Assembly: GCF_902804485.1 (NCBI RefSeq)
Contig: NZ_CADCST010000077.1
Coordinates: 1 to 64,000, forward strand
Source of the DNA: Flavobacterium collinsii
GTDB lineage: Bacteria; Bacteroidota; Bacteroidia; Flavobacteriales; Flavobacteriaceae
Direction of reading: 5' to 3'
DNA length: 64,000 nt
The translations under genes were made by a program, and so were the position numbers. Shown here piece after piece: positions 24,852 through 32,508 of this stretch. The first letter of the stretch is position 1. Every line of letters starts with the position of its first letter. Under the pieces are notes generated by a model that had not been told where the DNA came from, ran no database searches, and worked only from the letters and a program-made list of their open reading frames with translations.

Positions 24852-25229
24852 ATGAACATCACAGGAAGAGTGACAGCGGATGCGCAGGTACGCAACGTGT
24901 CGAACAGCAAAACAGTAGTAAATTTTTCGGTAGCCATCAACGACAGCTACAAAAACAAAGTGGGCGAACGCATAGAGCAGACAACGTATTTCGATTGCGC
25001 CTACTGGCTTAGTCCAAAAGTAGCGCAGATACTCACAAAAGGTACGGTGGTAGAACTGACAGGCAAAGTGAGCGCAAGAGCGTGGACAGGAAGTGACGGT
25101 CAACCGCACGCAGGACTGAACTTCAACACCTCGCAAATCAAACTGCACGGGAGCGGTAAAAAAGCCGAAGCGGTACAGGCTCCTACAGGAAACAATAATG
25201 ACGATACAAAGGACGACCTACCATTTTAA
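24852..25229 (+). CDS. ssb: Single-stranded DNA-binding protein
   Basis: This 125-aa protein has the OB fold over about residues 1-105 (MNITGRVTADAQVRNVSN, then FSVAINDSYKN and YFDCAYWLS). A short linker and the acidic tip DDLPF follow, which in SSBs binds partner proteins. It coats single-stranded DNA during transfer and replication. It differs from chromosomal SSB in its short linker, as is usual for element-borne copies. It is the first gene of the maintenance block that includes DUF932 and the PRTRC genes. The 84-nt inverted repeat lies about 190 bp upstream. Confidence 0.92.
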   Translation: MNITGRVTADAQVRNVSNSKTVVNFSVAINDSYKNKVGERIEQTTYFDCAYWLSPKVAQILTKGTVVELTGKVSARAWTGSDGQPHAGLNFNTSQIKLHGSGKKAEAVQAPTGNNNDDTKDDLPF

Positions 25230-25264
25230 CAACGAGCATCTAAATAATTTAAAATTTTAAAATC

Positions 25265-26338
25265 ATGGCACATAATATCAATTTTAACAGCGAAACAGGA
25301 CGCTATTCATTCTTTAGTGTAAAGGAAAAAGCGTGGCACGGACTTGGGCAAATTGTAGAGCAATACCCAACAAGCGAGGAAGCTATCAAATTTGCAGGGT
25401 TAGATTACGAAGTCGTTAAAAGTCCGCTATTTACCAAAGGTTCGAGCATTATTCAAACGGCTGACAGTATCGAGATAGGCAGTAACGAATTGGAAGTCCC
25501 TAACTATTTTGCCAATATACGCACCGATAACAATGCAGTATTGGGTGTGGTCGGTAAAGACTATCATATCGTGCAGAACCGTGAAGCATTCAGTTTCTTT
25601 GATGCCATTGTAGGCGGTGGAGAGGGAATACTCTATGAAACTGCAGGAGCGTTGGGCAACGGGGAACGCATATTTATTACAGCCAAACTACCTGACTATA
25701 TCCGAGTTGGAAATGGCGATGATGTAACCGAAAAATACATTTTCCTGACCACTTCGCACGATGGTAGCGGAAGTATCACAGCCGCTTTTACGCCTATCCG
25801 TATCGTATGCCAAAACACCCTTAATGCTTCATTGCGAAATATGACAAATGTAGTGCGTATCAAACACACATCGGGAGCAAAACAGCGTATTGAGAACGCT
25901 CACAAGATTATGGGTTTAGCGAACTCCTTGAGCATCCAGTTAGAGAATATTTTCAATGAATGGGCAAAAGTAAAGGTAACAGACAAGGAAGTGAGAAAGC
26001 TAATCCAATTGGCACTTTGTCCAAATAAAGAAACTTTCGATTTACTAAAAAAAGGTGCAGAAGATGAAATTTCCACCATATTCAAAAATACCGTTGAGGA
26101 TGCCTTTGCGTATGCTATGACAAGCGACACACAGCAGATGGACACTACCAAAGGCACATTGTTCGGAGCATATAACGCTGTTACAGGCTACTATCAGAAT
26201 GTACGCAAATACAAAGATGATGAAGCCAAGTTACAGAGCATTGTTTTGGGCGGTACTGCTCAACTCAAATCACAAAAAGCATTTGACTTGTGTACAGGCT
26301 TTGCCTTAGACGGTGCAGAAATCCTAAACCTTAATTAG
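25265..26338 (+). CDS. DUF932 family protein (phage/plasmid-like)
   Basis: This 357-aa protein is close to the usual length of DUF932 proteins. The N-terminus carries EKAWHGLGQIVEQYPTSEEA, the conserved start of the family, and the domain continues through YHIVQNREAFSFFDAIVG and SHDGSGSITAAFTPIRIVCQ. It is found on plasmids, phages and ICEs, often beside PRTRC genes; the biochemical role is unknown. It lies 35 bp after ssb. A hairpin follows the stop codon at 26347-26374. Confidence 0.88.
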   Translation: MAHNINFNSETGRYSFFSVKEKAWHGLGQIVEQYPTSEEAIKFAGLDYEVVKSPLFTKGSSIIQTADSIEIGSNELEVPNYFANIRTDNNAVLGVVGKDYHIVQNREAFSFFDAIVGGGEGILYETAGALGNGERIFITAKLPDYIRVGNGDDVTEKYIFLTTSHDGSGSITAAFTPIRIVCQNTLNASLRNMTNVVRIKHTSGAKQRIENAHKIMGLANSLSIQLENIFNEWAKVKVTDKEVRKLIQLALCPNKETFDLLKKGAEDEISTIFKNTVEDAFAYAMTSDTQQMDTTKGTLFGAYNAVTGYYQNVRKYKDDEAKLQSIVLGGTAQLKSQKAFDLCTGFALDGAEILNLN

Positions 26339-26346
26339 ATAACCAT

Positions 26347-26374
26347 AGGCTACCGCCTTAATCGGTGGTAGCCT
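26347..26374 (+). terminator. Hairpin after DUF932 gene
   Basis: AGGCTACCGCC (26347-26357) and GGTGGTAGCCT (26364-26374) form an 11-bp stem with one G-T pair and a 6-nt loop. There is no T run, so it may be a partial terminator or an mRNA-stabilising element rather than a full stop. Confidence 0.5.
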
Positions 26375-26392
26375 ACTATAACAATAACTGAT

Positions 26393-26590
26393 ATGAAAGC
26401 AAAATCAATAGACGAAGCTAAAAGTATGGCTAAATCACAAAGCCTTGAAACGAAATACAAAGACGAAGCTGTATATATCATTTACTGCAATAGAACCGAG
26501 TATTTCTATATAGATACCAATAGCCTTTTAAGGACTTGGGAACAGCTTACAGGCTATTACGAAAACGGAGTTTATACCGCTGAAAACTGA
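26393..26590 (+). CDS. Conserved-type small hypothetical protein
   Basis: This 65-aa soluble protein contains DEAVYIIYCNRTEYFYIDTNS, a beta-strand-rich middle, and ends in YYENGVYTAEN. It is short, polar and without a signal sequence. No function is recognised. It sits between DUF932 and the PRTRC genes in a closely spaced series on one strand, so it probably belongs to the same transcript. Confidence 0.65.
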   Translation: MKAKSIDEAKSMAKSQSLETKYKDEAVYIIYCNRTEYFYIDTNSLLRTWEQLTGYYENGVYTAEN

Positions 26591-26602
26591 ACTGATAAAG
26601 TG

Positions 26603-26797
26603 ATGAAGATAACAGATTTAAACGGTTGCCCTATTGAGGTGACCAACCTTAAAGAAGCCATTAAAATGGCAGGACAGTACAAGAAATACCGCCACGAGGA
26701 CAAACGTTTCTCCGAGTTTGATAAAAGGCAAAAAGCGTATTGGACAGATATGTACGAGAAACTTAGAGCAATTAAAAAACAATTAGACGACAAATAA
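26603..26797 (+). CDS. Small hypothetical protein of the PRTRC region
   Basis: This 64-aa protein starts MKITDLNGCPIEVTNLKEA and is helical and highly charged afterwards (YKKYRHEDKRFSEFDKRQ). The ATG at 26603 is preferred over the GTG at 26600. It begins 12 bp after the previous stop and ends 12 bp before the PRTRC E gene, so it is clearly part of this operon. Function unknown. Confidence 0.65.
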   Translation: MKITDLNGCPIEVTNLKEAIKMAGQYKKYRHEDKRFSEFDKRQKAYWTDMYEKLRAIKKQLDDK

Positions 26798-26809
26798 AAT
26801 TTTAGAACG

Positions 26810-27409
26810 ATGAACGCAAATTTTTTCAATCAGATAGCACAGTTGCAGATTATAGGTGATTTGCAACTCACCATAGCAAAAGGAGCAGAAAACAACCTAA
26901 TCGTATCGGTTATGCTCCAAAACGAACAGTGCGGAGATAACGCAAAGAACATCATACCACCGCTTAATCTTCGGGGAACAGCAGAGGAACTCGACAACGG
27001 TTTTTTCGAGAACATAACCACACCCATAGAAACAGCTTCAGGCTTAATGGTCAATATGGAAAGCTTTATGAAGCAGTTGGAAGAAACCAAAAAACAGTCT
27101 GCAATGGAAAAGGACAAAGTTGACAGGCAGAAGAAAGAACTGGAAGCCAAAGACAAGAAGTTCAAAGACGCAATGGCAAAGGCAGATGAATTGGAGAAAG
27201 AGGGCAAATTCCGTGAAGCGTGGGTAAAAGTACCCGAAATAACAGAGTTCCCTGAAAAGGCTGACGAGATACGCAAACGCAAAAGAGAACTATCCGACAA
27301 GTTTTCTGCGCCAAGTCTTTTCGGAGCTATCGAGGAAGAAAAACCCGAACCCGCAAAAGCGGAAGAAGTTACTGCCGACTACCAAACAGAAACTGCACAG
27401 GAAAACTAA
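26810..27409 (+). CDS. PRTRC system protein E
   Basis: This 199-aa protein has a beta-rich N-terminal half (FFNQIAQLQIIGDLQLTIAK, then LNLRGTAEELDNGFFENIT), the PRTRC E signature. A long Lys/Glu-rich coiled coil follows (about 90-165), then an acidic tail. PRTRC (ParB-Related, ThiF-Related Cassette) loci occur on plasmids and ICEs and are thought to be maintenance or replication cassettes, though their chemistry is unknown. It lies 25 bp upstream of PRTRC C. Confidence 0.85.
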   Translation: MNANFFNQIAQLQIIGDLQLTIAKGAENNLIVSVMLQNEQCGDNAKNIIPPLNLRGTAEELDNGFFENITTPIETASGLMVNMESFMKQLEETKKQSAMEKDKVDRQKKELEAKDKKFKDAMAKADELEKEGKFREAWVKVPEITEFPEKADEIRKRKRELSDKFSAPSLFGAIEEEKPEPAKAEEVTADYQTETAQEN

Positions 27410-27434
27410 ATGTAATAACTTAAAATTCATCATC

Positions 27435-27653
27435 ATGTTATTAGCAACGCAATTGGAAAGAGTGTTTATACTCAAAGATAAAGGACACGATATTATATTG
27501 ACCGATCCCGAACCACGTTGGAGCGTGGAAGCAGTACTAAATTTTTACGCCAACAGGTATCCCATTTTGACAACCGCCAAAATATCTGCACCCGCCATCA
27601 AGGATGATGCAGTAGAATACCGATTTGAGAGCGTAATGGGCACAAAAGGTTAA
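27435..27653 (+). CDS. PRTRC system protein C
   Basis: This 72-aa protein matches the family length exactly. It has the pattern LERVFILKDKGHDIILTDPE then WSVEAVLNFYANRYPILTTA and a final beta strand with VEYRFESVMGTKG. It is the most conserved PRTRC component and a good marker for the locus. It lies between E and the small gene at 27677. Confidence 0.9.
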   Translation: MLLATQLERVFILKDKGHDIILTDPEPRWSVEAVLNFYANRYPILTTAKISAPAIKDDAVEYRFESVMGTKG

Positions 27654-27676
27654 ATCAAAATTTAAAGCAATGGACT

Positions 27677-27853
27677 ATGCACAAACATATCATATCGGGA
27701 ACAATAAAACCGCCCGAACAAAAACAACAAAGGCAGTTGTACAAACAGCTCAGCGAGTTCGCCCAATGGATGCAAAAATCCAAAGATGCGAGCGAGATTC
27801 AAAAAGACAAACGCAGGTCAGTGCCTGTGGAAATGTTGCCAATGGTTTTCTAA
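27677..27853 (+). CDS. Small PRTRC-locus protein (58 aa)
   Basis: An ATG at 27677 opens a 58-codon frame ending at 27853. The product starts MHKHIISGTIKPPEQKQQRQ, continues with LYKQLSEFAQWMQKSKDA and ends in VPVEMLPMVF. It looks far more protein-like than the competing frame that starts at 27670, whose first 60 residues are Thr/Arg/Gln-rich and lack hydrophobic pattern. The gene sits 23 bp after PRTRC C, in the right place for an operon member. Function unknown. The downstream gene probably begins near or after its stop. Confidence 0.6.
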   Translation: MHKHIISGTIKPPEQKQQRQLYKQLSEFAQWMQKSKDASEIQKDKRRSVPVEMLPMVF

Positions 27854-28845
27854 AGACTTCATTCCTGCCGAGACTGAAAGAAACGCAAACTGTACAGGCT
27901 TGCACAGAAACAGTAAAAACAGAAAAGGATTTTTATAAGTCCCTTTCCAAACTTGCAGGGCATTACAAGATAGAACCAATGCAGACCAACCAATTTGAAT
28001 ATCCTTACAATATGGCATTAACTATATGGGATATGGAAAAAAAGCTAAAGCAAAGTGTTCTGAATTGGCAGGAAATACGTTTGGTACAGGACAGTAATAA
28101 AACGTATTTCATCAGTGAGGAAAAATACAACACAAGTACAACCCTGTATTATATACCGATTGAACCGCTGTATCAAATGTTACACGATCCCAAGCGCAAA
28201 AGAAATGCCCAACTGCTTATTTCTGTTTGCTCTTACCTATATCACATTGCAGATGTTCCTTATTTCAGACAGGAAAACAGTTACCTGTATTGGATGTATG
28301 AAATGCACAAAGAATGGGTGGAGCAGGACGATGAAACTGAAGAAAACGAAGCGTGTAAACTTGAGTTTGAAAAATCGGAATTTATTGGAGATTGTATCGA
28401 GCAAAAGATTTTTAACCCTATGAGCTTGCAGGTATTCGGACAGCGTTTAAACACTTTTAAAAGACGTGATGCATTCGACCATGAATGTTGGCTGACAGCT
28501 TCTAATGCCTTTGCGCTGTTTACGGAATATCCGAACGCAAGCATTTTCCGAAATGCACCAATGCGGGAACAAGACCCTGATAATGACGACGACGACAATG
28601 AAACCATTGGTATGGAAAAGTATATTTCCTTTATATCGCACACAAAAGGATGGCTGTACGAGAACCTTGCCGAGAGCATCAACAATGAGTTTAACGAGTA
28701 CGCAGAAATGCAGGAACCGACCATCTGCAAACGTTTTGACAAAAAAGAGGTAACGAAAAAAAGCCTTGATTTTGAGAACGGATTATTTGCGCTTTTGGAC
28801 GATATGTGCAGTTTGCTTTATAACTACAAAACCACAAGAAAATGA
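27769..28845 (+). CDS. Large PRTRC-locus protein (position of PRTRC protein F); start uncertain
   Basis: The open frame runs from 27670. From about 27940 the translation is clearly real: DFYKSLSKLAGHYKIEPMQ, MALTIWDMEKKLKQSVLNW, QLLISVCSYLYHIADVPYF and an acidic stretch with DPDNDDDDNE, then SFISHTKGWLYENLAES. The upstream 60-90 codons overlap the 58-aa gene in another frame and look non-coding; 27769 is the last in-frame ATG before this block, but a non-ATG start near 27870 is possible. Between C and B, PRTRC loci usually carry protein F, so that is the positional guess. It overlaps PRTRC B by ATGA. Confidence 0.65.
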   Translation, partial: DAKIQRCERDSKRQTQVSACGNVANGFLKTSFLPRLKETQTVQACTETVKTEKDFYKSLSKLAGHYKIEPMQTNQFEYPYNMALTIWDMEKKLKQSVLNWQEIRLVQDSNKTYFISEEKYNTSTTLYYIPIEPLYQMLHDPKRKRNAQLLISVCSYLYHIADVPYFRQENSYLYWMYEMHKEWVEQDDETEENEACKLEFEKSEFIGDCIEQKIFNPMSLQVFGQRLNTFKRRDAFDHECWLTASNAFALFTEYPNASIFRNAPMREQDPDNDDDDNETIGMEKYISFISHTKGWLYENLAESINNEFNEYAEMQEPTICKRFDKKEVTKKSLDFENGLFALLDDMCSLLYNYKTTRK

Positions 28846-29567
28846 AAAATACAACCGATATAACAAAAAGCTTTGGTACCCTGTACCATCCTAAATCCGC
28901 ACTTGTTTTCTATGAAACCAGAGGAGCGAACAGCGATGTATATGTGGAGCATTTCGATATGGACAAGAACGGTAATCCTATTAATGCCCACCCACTCACA
29001 GAATGGGAAGCAAAAGTATTGGCAAGGGCATTGGTAACAGAAAAGGATAAGGACAAAGCCTTTTTAAAATCCAATGGAATACTGCCGACAAACATATTGC
29101 AGATAAATCATAATGCAGATAAAAGTTCGGTATTGTGGTACACCAAAGCACAAAGACGACAAATGTATTTTGTGAACAGTTTGGAAATACCCAACGGAAT
29201 GGCTTATGCACCGCCAATGATTTGGTATGCCAACAAAAATAGTCTTACGGTATTTGCATTGGCAAGCGACCGACGACCGACAGAAAAAACGCCTTTGTAT
29301 TGCGCACCATTTTTCAACATCTATGAAGATGGGAAAGTATGTATGGGTTCGGTCAATATCAATATTAAAAACTCGGCTTCGGTTGAGGAATTTACCAACG
29401 GTTGGGAAGACTACTTTTTTAATTCCTATTTCAGCCATTTATTGGGAAGAAACAGCCCAATAAATGGCAATTGTGTAAACCTTTGGAAAGACCTAATCAA
29501 TTCAGATAAGTCCTTTCCTAAAGAGGTACTGAAAAAAAATAACAAAACCCTTAAAAATCTATTGTGA
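28842..29567 (+). CDS. PRTRC system protein B
   Basis: This 241-aa protein starts inside the previous stop (ATGA overlap at 28842). It shows the family pattern: FGTLYHPKSALVFYETRG near the start, then SVLWYTKAQRRQMYFVNSLE, PNGMAYAPPMIWYANKNSLT and PLYCAPFFNIYEDGKVCMGS. The final part has WEDYFFNSYFSHLLGRN. PRTRC B is always paired with the ThiF-like protein, which overlaps here again by ATGA (29564). It is presumably a substrate or partner of the ThiF protein. Confidence 0.88.
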   Translation: MKNTTDITKSFGTLYHPKSALVFYETRGANSDVYVEHFDMDKNGNPINAHPLTEWEAKVLARALVTEKDKDKAFLKSNGILPTNILQINHNADKSSVLWYTKAQRRQMYFVNSLEIPNGMAYAPPMIWYANKNSLTVFALASDRRPTEKTPLYCAPFFNIYEDGKVCMGSVNINIKNSASVEEFTNGWEDYFFNSYFSHLLGRNSPINGNCVNLWKDLINSDKSFPKEVLKKNNKTLKNLL

Positions 29568-30373
29568 TGAATACCGAGAAAACAAAAATACATTTTACGG
29601 ATAACTACCTCATAAATCCGACTAACCCTATCACTGTAAATGTAATCGGTGCAGGAGGCACGGGTTCAAAAGTACTGACCGCCTTAATGGAAATGAACCA
29701 CAGCCTGATTGAACTTGGACACGCAGGATTATCCGTTCGCCTTTGGGATGACGATGTTATCACGACTGCCAATTTGGGCAGACAGCGTTTTGCCGAGTGC
29801 GAGGTTAGCTTATTTAAATCCGTTGCCCTTATTAATCGGGCAAATCGTTTTATGGGAACTTATTGGAAAGCGGAAACGGTGAAATTTGAGAAAGATAGTT
29901 TAGGAAGACTGCCCCAAAATGCACTTGCAACTATCTATATTACTTGTGTGGACAATGTACAGGCGAGGTTTGGCGTTGCTGAAATACTTAAAGAATTATG
30001 CAACCGCAGAAATCATAGAGATACACCTAAATATTGGTTAGACTTTGGAAACAGCCAACATACAGGACAGGTCATATTATCCACTATTGGAGAAATTAAG
30101 CAACCCAATTCTGAAAAGTATGAAACGGTGGCAAGCCTGCCATTTGTTACCGAAGAATTTGGGGAATTGCTACTACAATCCGAAGAACAGGACGACACAC
30201 CAAGCTGTTCCTTAGCAGAAGCCTTGGAAAAACAGGAATTATTTATCAATTCTGCCTTGGCACAAATGGGATGTTCGCTGTTGTGGAGTTTGTTCCGTTA
30301 TGGCATGACCGAGTACAGGGGATTTTTCCTTAATCTTGGAAATTTTCAGTCACAACCCCTAAAAGTCGCCTGA
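29564..30373 (+). CDS. PRTRC system ThiF family protein
   Basis: This 269-aa E1-like protein has the nucleotide-binding loop VIGAGGTGSKVLTAL near residue 28. LWDDDVITTANLGRQRFAE supplies the Asp and the Asn-x-x-Arg-Gln residues used to adenylate a C-terminus, and a YITCVDNVQARF segment follows. ThiF-like enzymes activate a carboxylate as an acyl-adenylate; the PRTRC substrate is unknown. It ends the PRTRC locus, and a terminator follows at 30388. No PRTRC ParB-type gene or protein A is visible in this window, so the locus looks like the reduced Bacteroidota form. Confidence 0.9.
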   Translation: MMNTEKTKIHFTDNYLINPTNPITVNVIGAGGTGSKVLTALMEMNHSLIELGHAGLSVRLWDDDVITTANLGRQRFAECEVSLFKSVALINRANRFMGTYWKAETVKFEKDSLGRLPQNALATIYITCVDNVQARFGVAEILKELCNRRNHRDTPKYWLDFGNSQHTGQVILSTIGEIKQPNSEKYETVASLPFVTEEFGELLLQSEEQDDTPSCSLAEALEKQELFINSALAQMGCSLLWSLFRYGMTEYRGFFLNLGNFQSQPLKVA

Positions 30374-30387
30374 TCCAAAATCGGGCG

Positions 30388-30432
30388 GCAAAAAGACACT
30401 CCCTCCCAAAATGGTCGGGACAGTCTTTTTGC
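30388..30432 (+). terminator. Terminator of the PRTRC operon
   Basis: GCAAAAAGAC (30388-30397) and GTCTTTTTGC (30423-30432) pair perfectly, with a further CCC/GGG pairing inside the 25-nt loop. The T-rich 3' arm can serve as the release tract. Confidence 0.65.
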
Positions 30433-30621
30433 GTTTAAGCGGTGCAGTCATTTTAATAAAAATGCACAATGCGCCATTTTATCAAACAGACTGCGAAAAT
30501 TTTATAAGGGATATGCAGTATCCCTTGTGTTATTTTAGAGGACTTCTTTTCTTTCCTTACAAGGGACCAAGGAAAAGATTCTATATTACATTCCAAATTT
30601 TTTGTTGCAAAAACACATAAT

Positions 30622-30647
30622 CTTATTTAAGCATTTGCTTAAATAAG
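30622..30647. promoter_or_regulatory. Palindromic operator of the ArsR-type regulator
   Basis: CTTATTTAAGCA (30622-30633) and TGCTTAAATAAG (30636-30647) form a perfect 12-bp inverted repeat with a 2-nt centre, the size and AT-rich form of ArsR/SmtB operators. It lies just upstream of the -7 box at 30658, so a bound repressor would block the polymerase. Confidence 0.8.
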
Positions 30648-30657
30648 AAAATATCAA

Positions 30658-30665
30658 TAAATTTG
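30658..30665 (+). promoter_or_regulatory. Bacteroidota -7 box of the mer operon
   Basis: TAAATTTG matches TAnnTTTG. The expected start point about 7 bp further on falls at the ATG of the regulator (30670), so the mRNA would have almost no leader unless translation begins at a later ATG such as 30745. Confidence 0.6.
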
Positions 30666-30669
30666 CATA

Positions 30670-31044
30670 ATGGAAAATATTTCTTGTATCCGCCAACAAG
30701 CAGATAGCAAACAGATTGGTCGTTGTAAAACCAAAATATTGAAAATGGATGACTCATTTGATTATCTATCAAATGGACTAGAATTGGTTGGTAACAATGT
30801 AAGGTTGAAAATACTATTTCTGATATACACGGAGAAAAAACTTTGTGTTTGTGACCTTAGTGACATACTGGGAATGACAATCTCGGCAATTTCACAACAT
30901 TTGAGAAAGCTTAAAGATAGGAACTTAATAGAAACTGAGAGACAAGCTCAAACAATCTTTTATTCCCTGACAAAAGAGCATGAAGAAATGCTCAAATTAA
31001 TTTTCAATATGCTTAATAAAGATAAAATCACAGAAACGATATGA
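30670..31044 (+). CDS. ArsR/SmtB-family metal-responsive repressor
   Basis: This 124-aa protein has a winged helix-turn-helix over about 30-110. It carries the alpha-3 metal motif KLCVCDLSDILGM (CxC-D, the ELCVCDL-type site that senses soft metals) and the recognition helix ISAISQHLRKLKDRNLI. The N-terminus adds Cys residues (SCIRQQ, GRCKT). It should dissociate from the palindrome at 30622-30647 when Hg(II) or a similar ion binds. It overlaps merTP by 4 bp, so regulator and transporter are one transcript. The first 20-25 residues may be outside the protein if translation starts at a later ATG. Confidence 0.9.
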   Translation: MENISCIRQQADSKQIGRCKTKILKMDDSFDYLSNGLELVGNNVRLKILFLIYTEKKLCVCDLSDILGMTISAISQHLRKLKDRNLIETERQAQTIFYSLTKEHEEMLKLIFNMLNKDKITETI

Positions 31045-31640
31045 AAATAGAAAATAAACTTTTGGGTACTGGGATTATGACGGCAATCGCAGCCTCGATT
31101 TGTTGCATTACTCCTATACTAGCTCTAATTGCAGGTACAAGTGGAGTTGCCTCGTCTTTTTCCTGGCTAGAGCCTGCAAGACCCTACTTTATAGGTTTGA
31201 CTATTTTGGTTCTCGGTTTTGCCTGGTATCAAAAAATAAAACCAAAAAAACAAATAGATTGCAATTGTGATGTAGAGAAAAAACAGACATTTATTCAAAG
31301 CAAAACCTTTCTGGCTATTGTTACTGTTTTTGCCGGACTGATGCTTGCTTTTCCTTCCTATGCACATATTTTTTATCCTGAAGCACAGAAACAAACAGTT
31401 GCAATTAATAACTCTAATACCAAAATCATTGAGTTTGGTATTAGCGGAATGACTTGCACAAGTTGTGAAGAACACGTAAACCATGAAGTGAGTAAACTAT
31501 CTGGAATAATCAAAGCAACTACTTCATACGAGAAAAAAAATGCAATCGTAGAATTTGACAATTCAAAAACGAACATTACCGAAATTGAAAAGGCGATTAA
31601 TGCAACAGGATATACCATAACTGAAAAAAAAGAAAAATAA
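31041..31640 (+). CDS. merTP: Mercuric transport protein MerTP (MerT-MerP fusion)
   Basis: This 199-aa protein has MerT-like helices 1 and 2 (IMTAIAASICCITPILALIA with the vicinal Cys pair near 18-20, and PYFIGLTILVLGFAWYQKI). A cytoplasmic CNCD loop near 75 follows, then a third helix (FLAIVTVFAGLMLAFPSYA). A MerP/HMA domain follows at about 130-199 with GMTCTSC near 136. In the family Hg(II) passes from the periplasmic HMA cysteines to the membrane Cys pair and into the cytosol. No mercuric reductase is seen next to it, so on its own this cassette would import mercury; merA may lie elsewhere in the cell. Confidence 0.9.
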   Translation: MKIENKLLGTGIMTAIAASICCITPILALIAGTSGVASSFSWLEPARPYFIGLTILVLGFAWYQKIKPKKQIDCNCDVEKKQTFIQSKTFLAIVTVFAGLMLAFPSYAHIFYPEAQKQTVAINNSNTKIIEFGISGMTCTSCEEHVNHEVSKLSGIIKATTSYEKKNAIVEFDNSKTNITEIEKAINATGYTITEKKEK

Positions 31641-31641
31641 A

Positions 31642-31848
31642 ATGGAACTCATATTACAATCAATAATTACCTGTCCTAATTGCGGGAGCAAAAAAGAAGA
31701 AACGATGCCGACAAATGCTTGTCAATATTTTTACGAGTGTGAAAAGTGCAAGACTGTATTAACCCCCCTACAAGGTGACTGTTGTGTGTTTTGCAGTTTC
31801 GGAAGTGTCAAGTGTCCGCCAATTCAACAAGATGTAAAATGCTGTTAA
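31642..31848 (+). CDS. GDCCVxC domain protein
   Basis: This 68-aa protein has two zinc-ribbon-like Cys pairs (CPNCG near 11 and CEKCK near 33), the GDCCVFC motif near 44-50 that names the family, and Cys residues at the end (CPPIQQDVKCC). The family includes selenoproteins in some bacteria; here the position is Cys. It usually sits directly after merTP, as here (1 bp apart), and is thought to help mercury handling. No experimental role is known to me. Confidence 0.88.
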   Translation: MELILQSIITCPNCGSKKEETMPTNACQYFYECEKCKTVLTPLQGDCCVFCSFGSVKCPPIQQDVKCC

Positions 31849-31981
31849 ATAAAGAAATCTATTTCTAATTATTATCTAATTTATCATATTGCAATAAGGG
31901 GCAAATCATAACTAAGATACGACCGTTTGTGAAGTTACACAATTATTCCGTTAGCAATTTGTAATATAATAGCAAAACAAA

Positions 31982-32008
31982 ACACCCCGAAGATGAACTT
32001 CGGGGTGT
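31982..32008. terminator. Terminator between mer and tra operons
   Basis: ACACCCCGAAG (31982-31992) and CTTCGGGGTGT (31998-32008) form an 11-bp GC-rich stem with a 5-nt loop. On the minus strand it is followed by a T-rich tract (TTTTGTTTTG), so it fits the end of the tra operon best, and it may also stop mer transcripts. Confidence 0.8.
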
Positions 32009-32056
32009 AATTAAATGTGAATTTTTATAATGCAAACTTATACCTACATCTGACAA

Positions 32057-32497
32057 CTAATCGGTGCTGTTAAACTCAAAACTCAATTGCTTTTCGTTCC
32101 CGAAATTATCCGAAATCCATACTTCAAAGGATTGGGAAACGGTCGAATTCGAAGTATAATACAACCTGAATTGTTCCTTCGGCAAAGAATACAAATCGTT
32201 TGGAAGGTATGGCATTTCACCATAATAACATAAAGTTCCCTGACCTTCAAACTGAAAATAACGGATAAAATATTGCGTGCCTGAATAATTACCGCTTCGC
32301 TCTATTGAAATCCTCATCTCTACTGCATTCCCCTTTGCAATAGCTGAGGGAACCGGCATTATTTTCACTTCAAAAGGAAAATCATTCTGTAATTCCAGTT
32401 CGTCTGTATTGCAAGATACCAAAGTAATGCAACTTAGCAGGACTGCCACAAATACGGGAAGTAATCCTAGTGTAAATTTATTTAAAAATATTATCAT
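32057..32497 (-). CDS. traQ: Conjugative transposon protein TraQ (DUF3872)
   Basis: This 146-aa protein has a lipoprotein signal (LLSCITLVSCNTDE, anchored Cys near 30). A beta-sandwich-like body follows with FPFEVKIMPVPSAIAKGNAV, GTQYFIRYFQFEGQG and FGNEKQLSFEF, the DUF3872 pattern. It is the last gene of the CTnDOT-type tra operon and starts 11 bp after the traO stop. It likely belongs to the outer part of the mating channel. No traP-like primase gene lies between traO and traQ here. Confidence 0.88.
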   Translation of the reverse strand: MIIFLNKFTLGLLPVFVAVLLSCITLVSCNTDELELQNDFPFEVKIMPVPSAIAKGNAVEMRISIERSGNYSGTQYFIRYFQFEGQGTLCYYGEMPYLPNDLYSLPKEQFRLYYTSNSTVSQSFEVWISDNFGNEKQLSFEFNSTD

Positions 32498-32508
32498 GAT
32501 TTTATATT

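Noticed and set aside
24737..25012. 91-codon frame overlapping the start of ssb
   Set aside because: It reads ssb in another frame, with a Cys/Arg/Gln-rich product. The ssb frame is clearly the real one.
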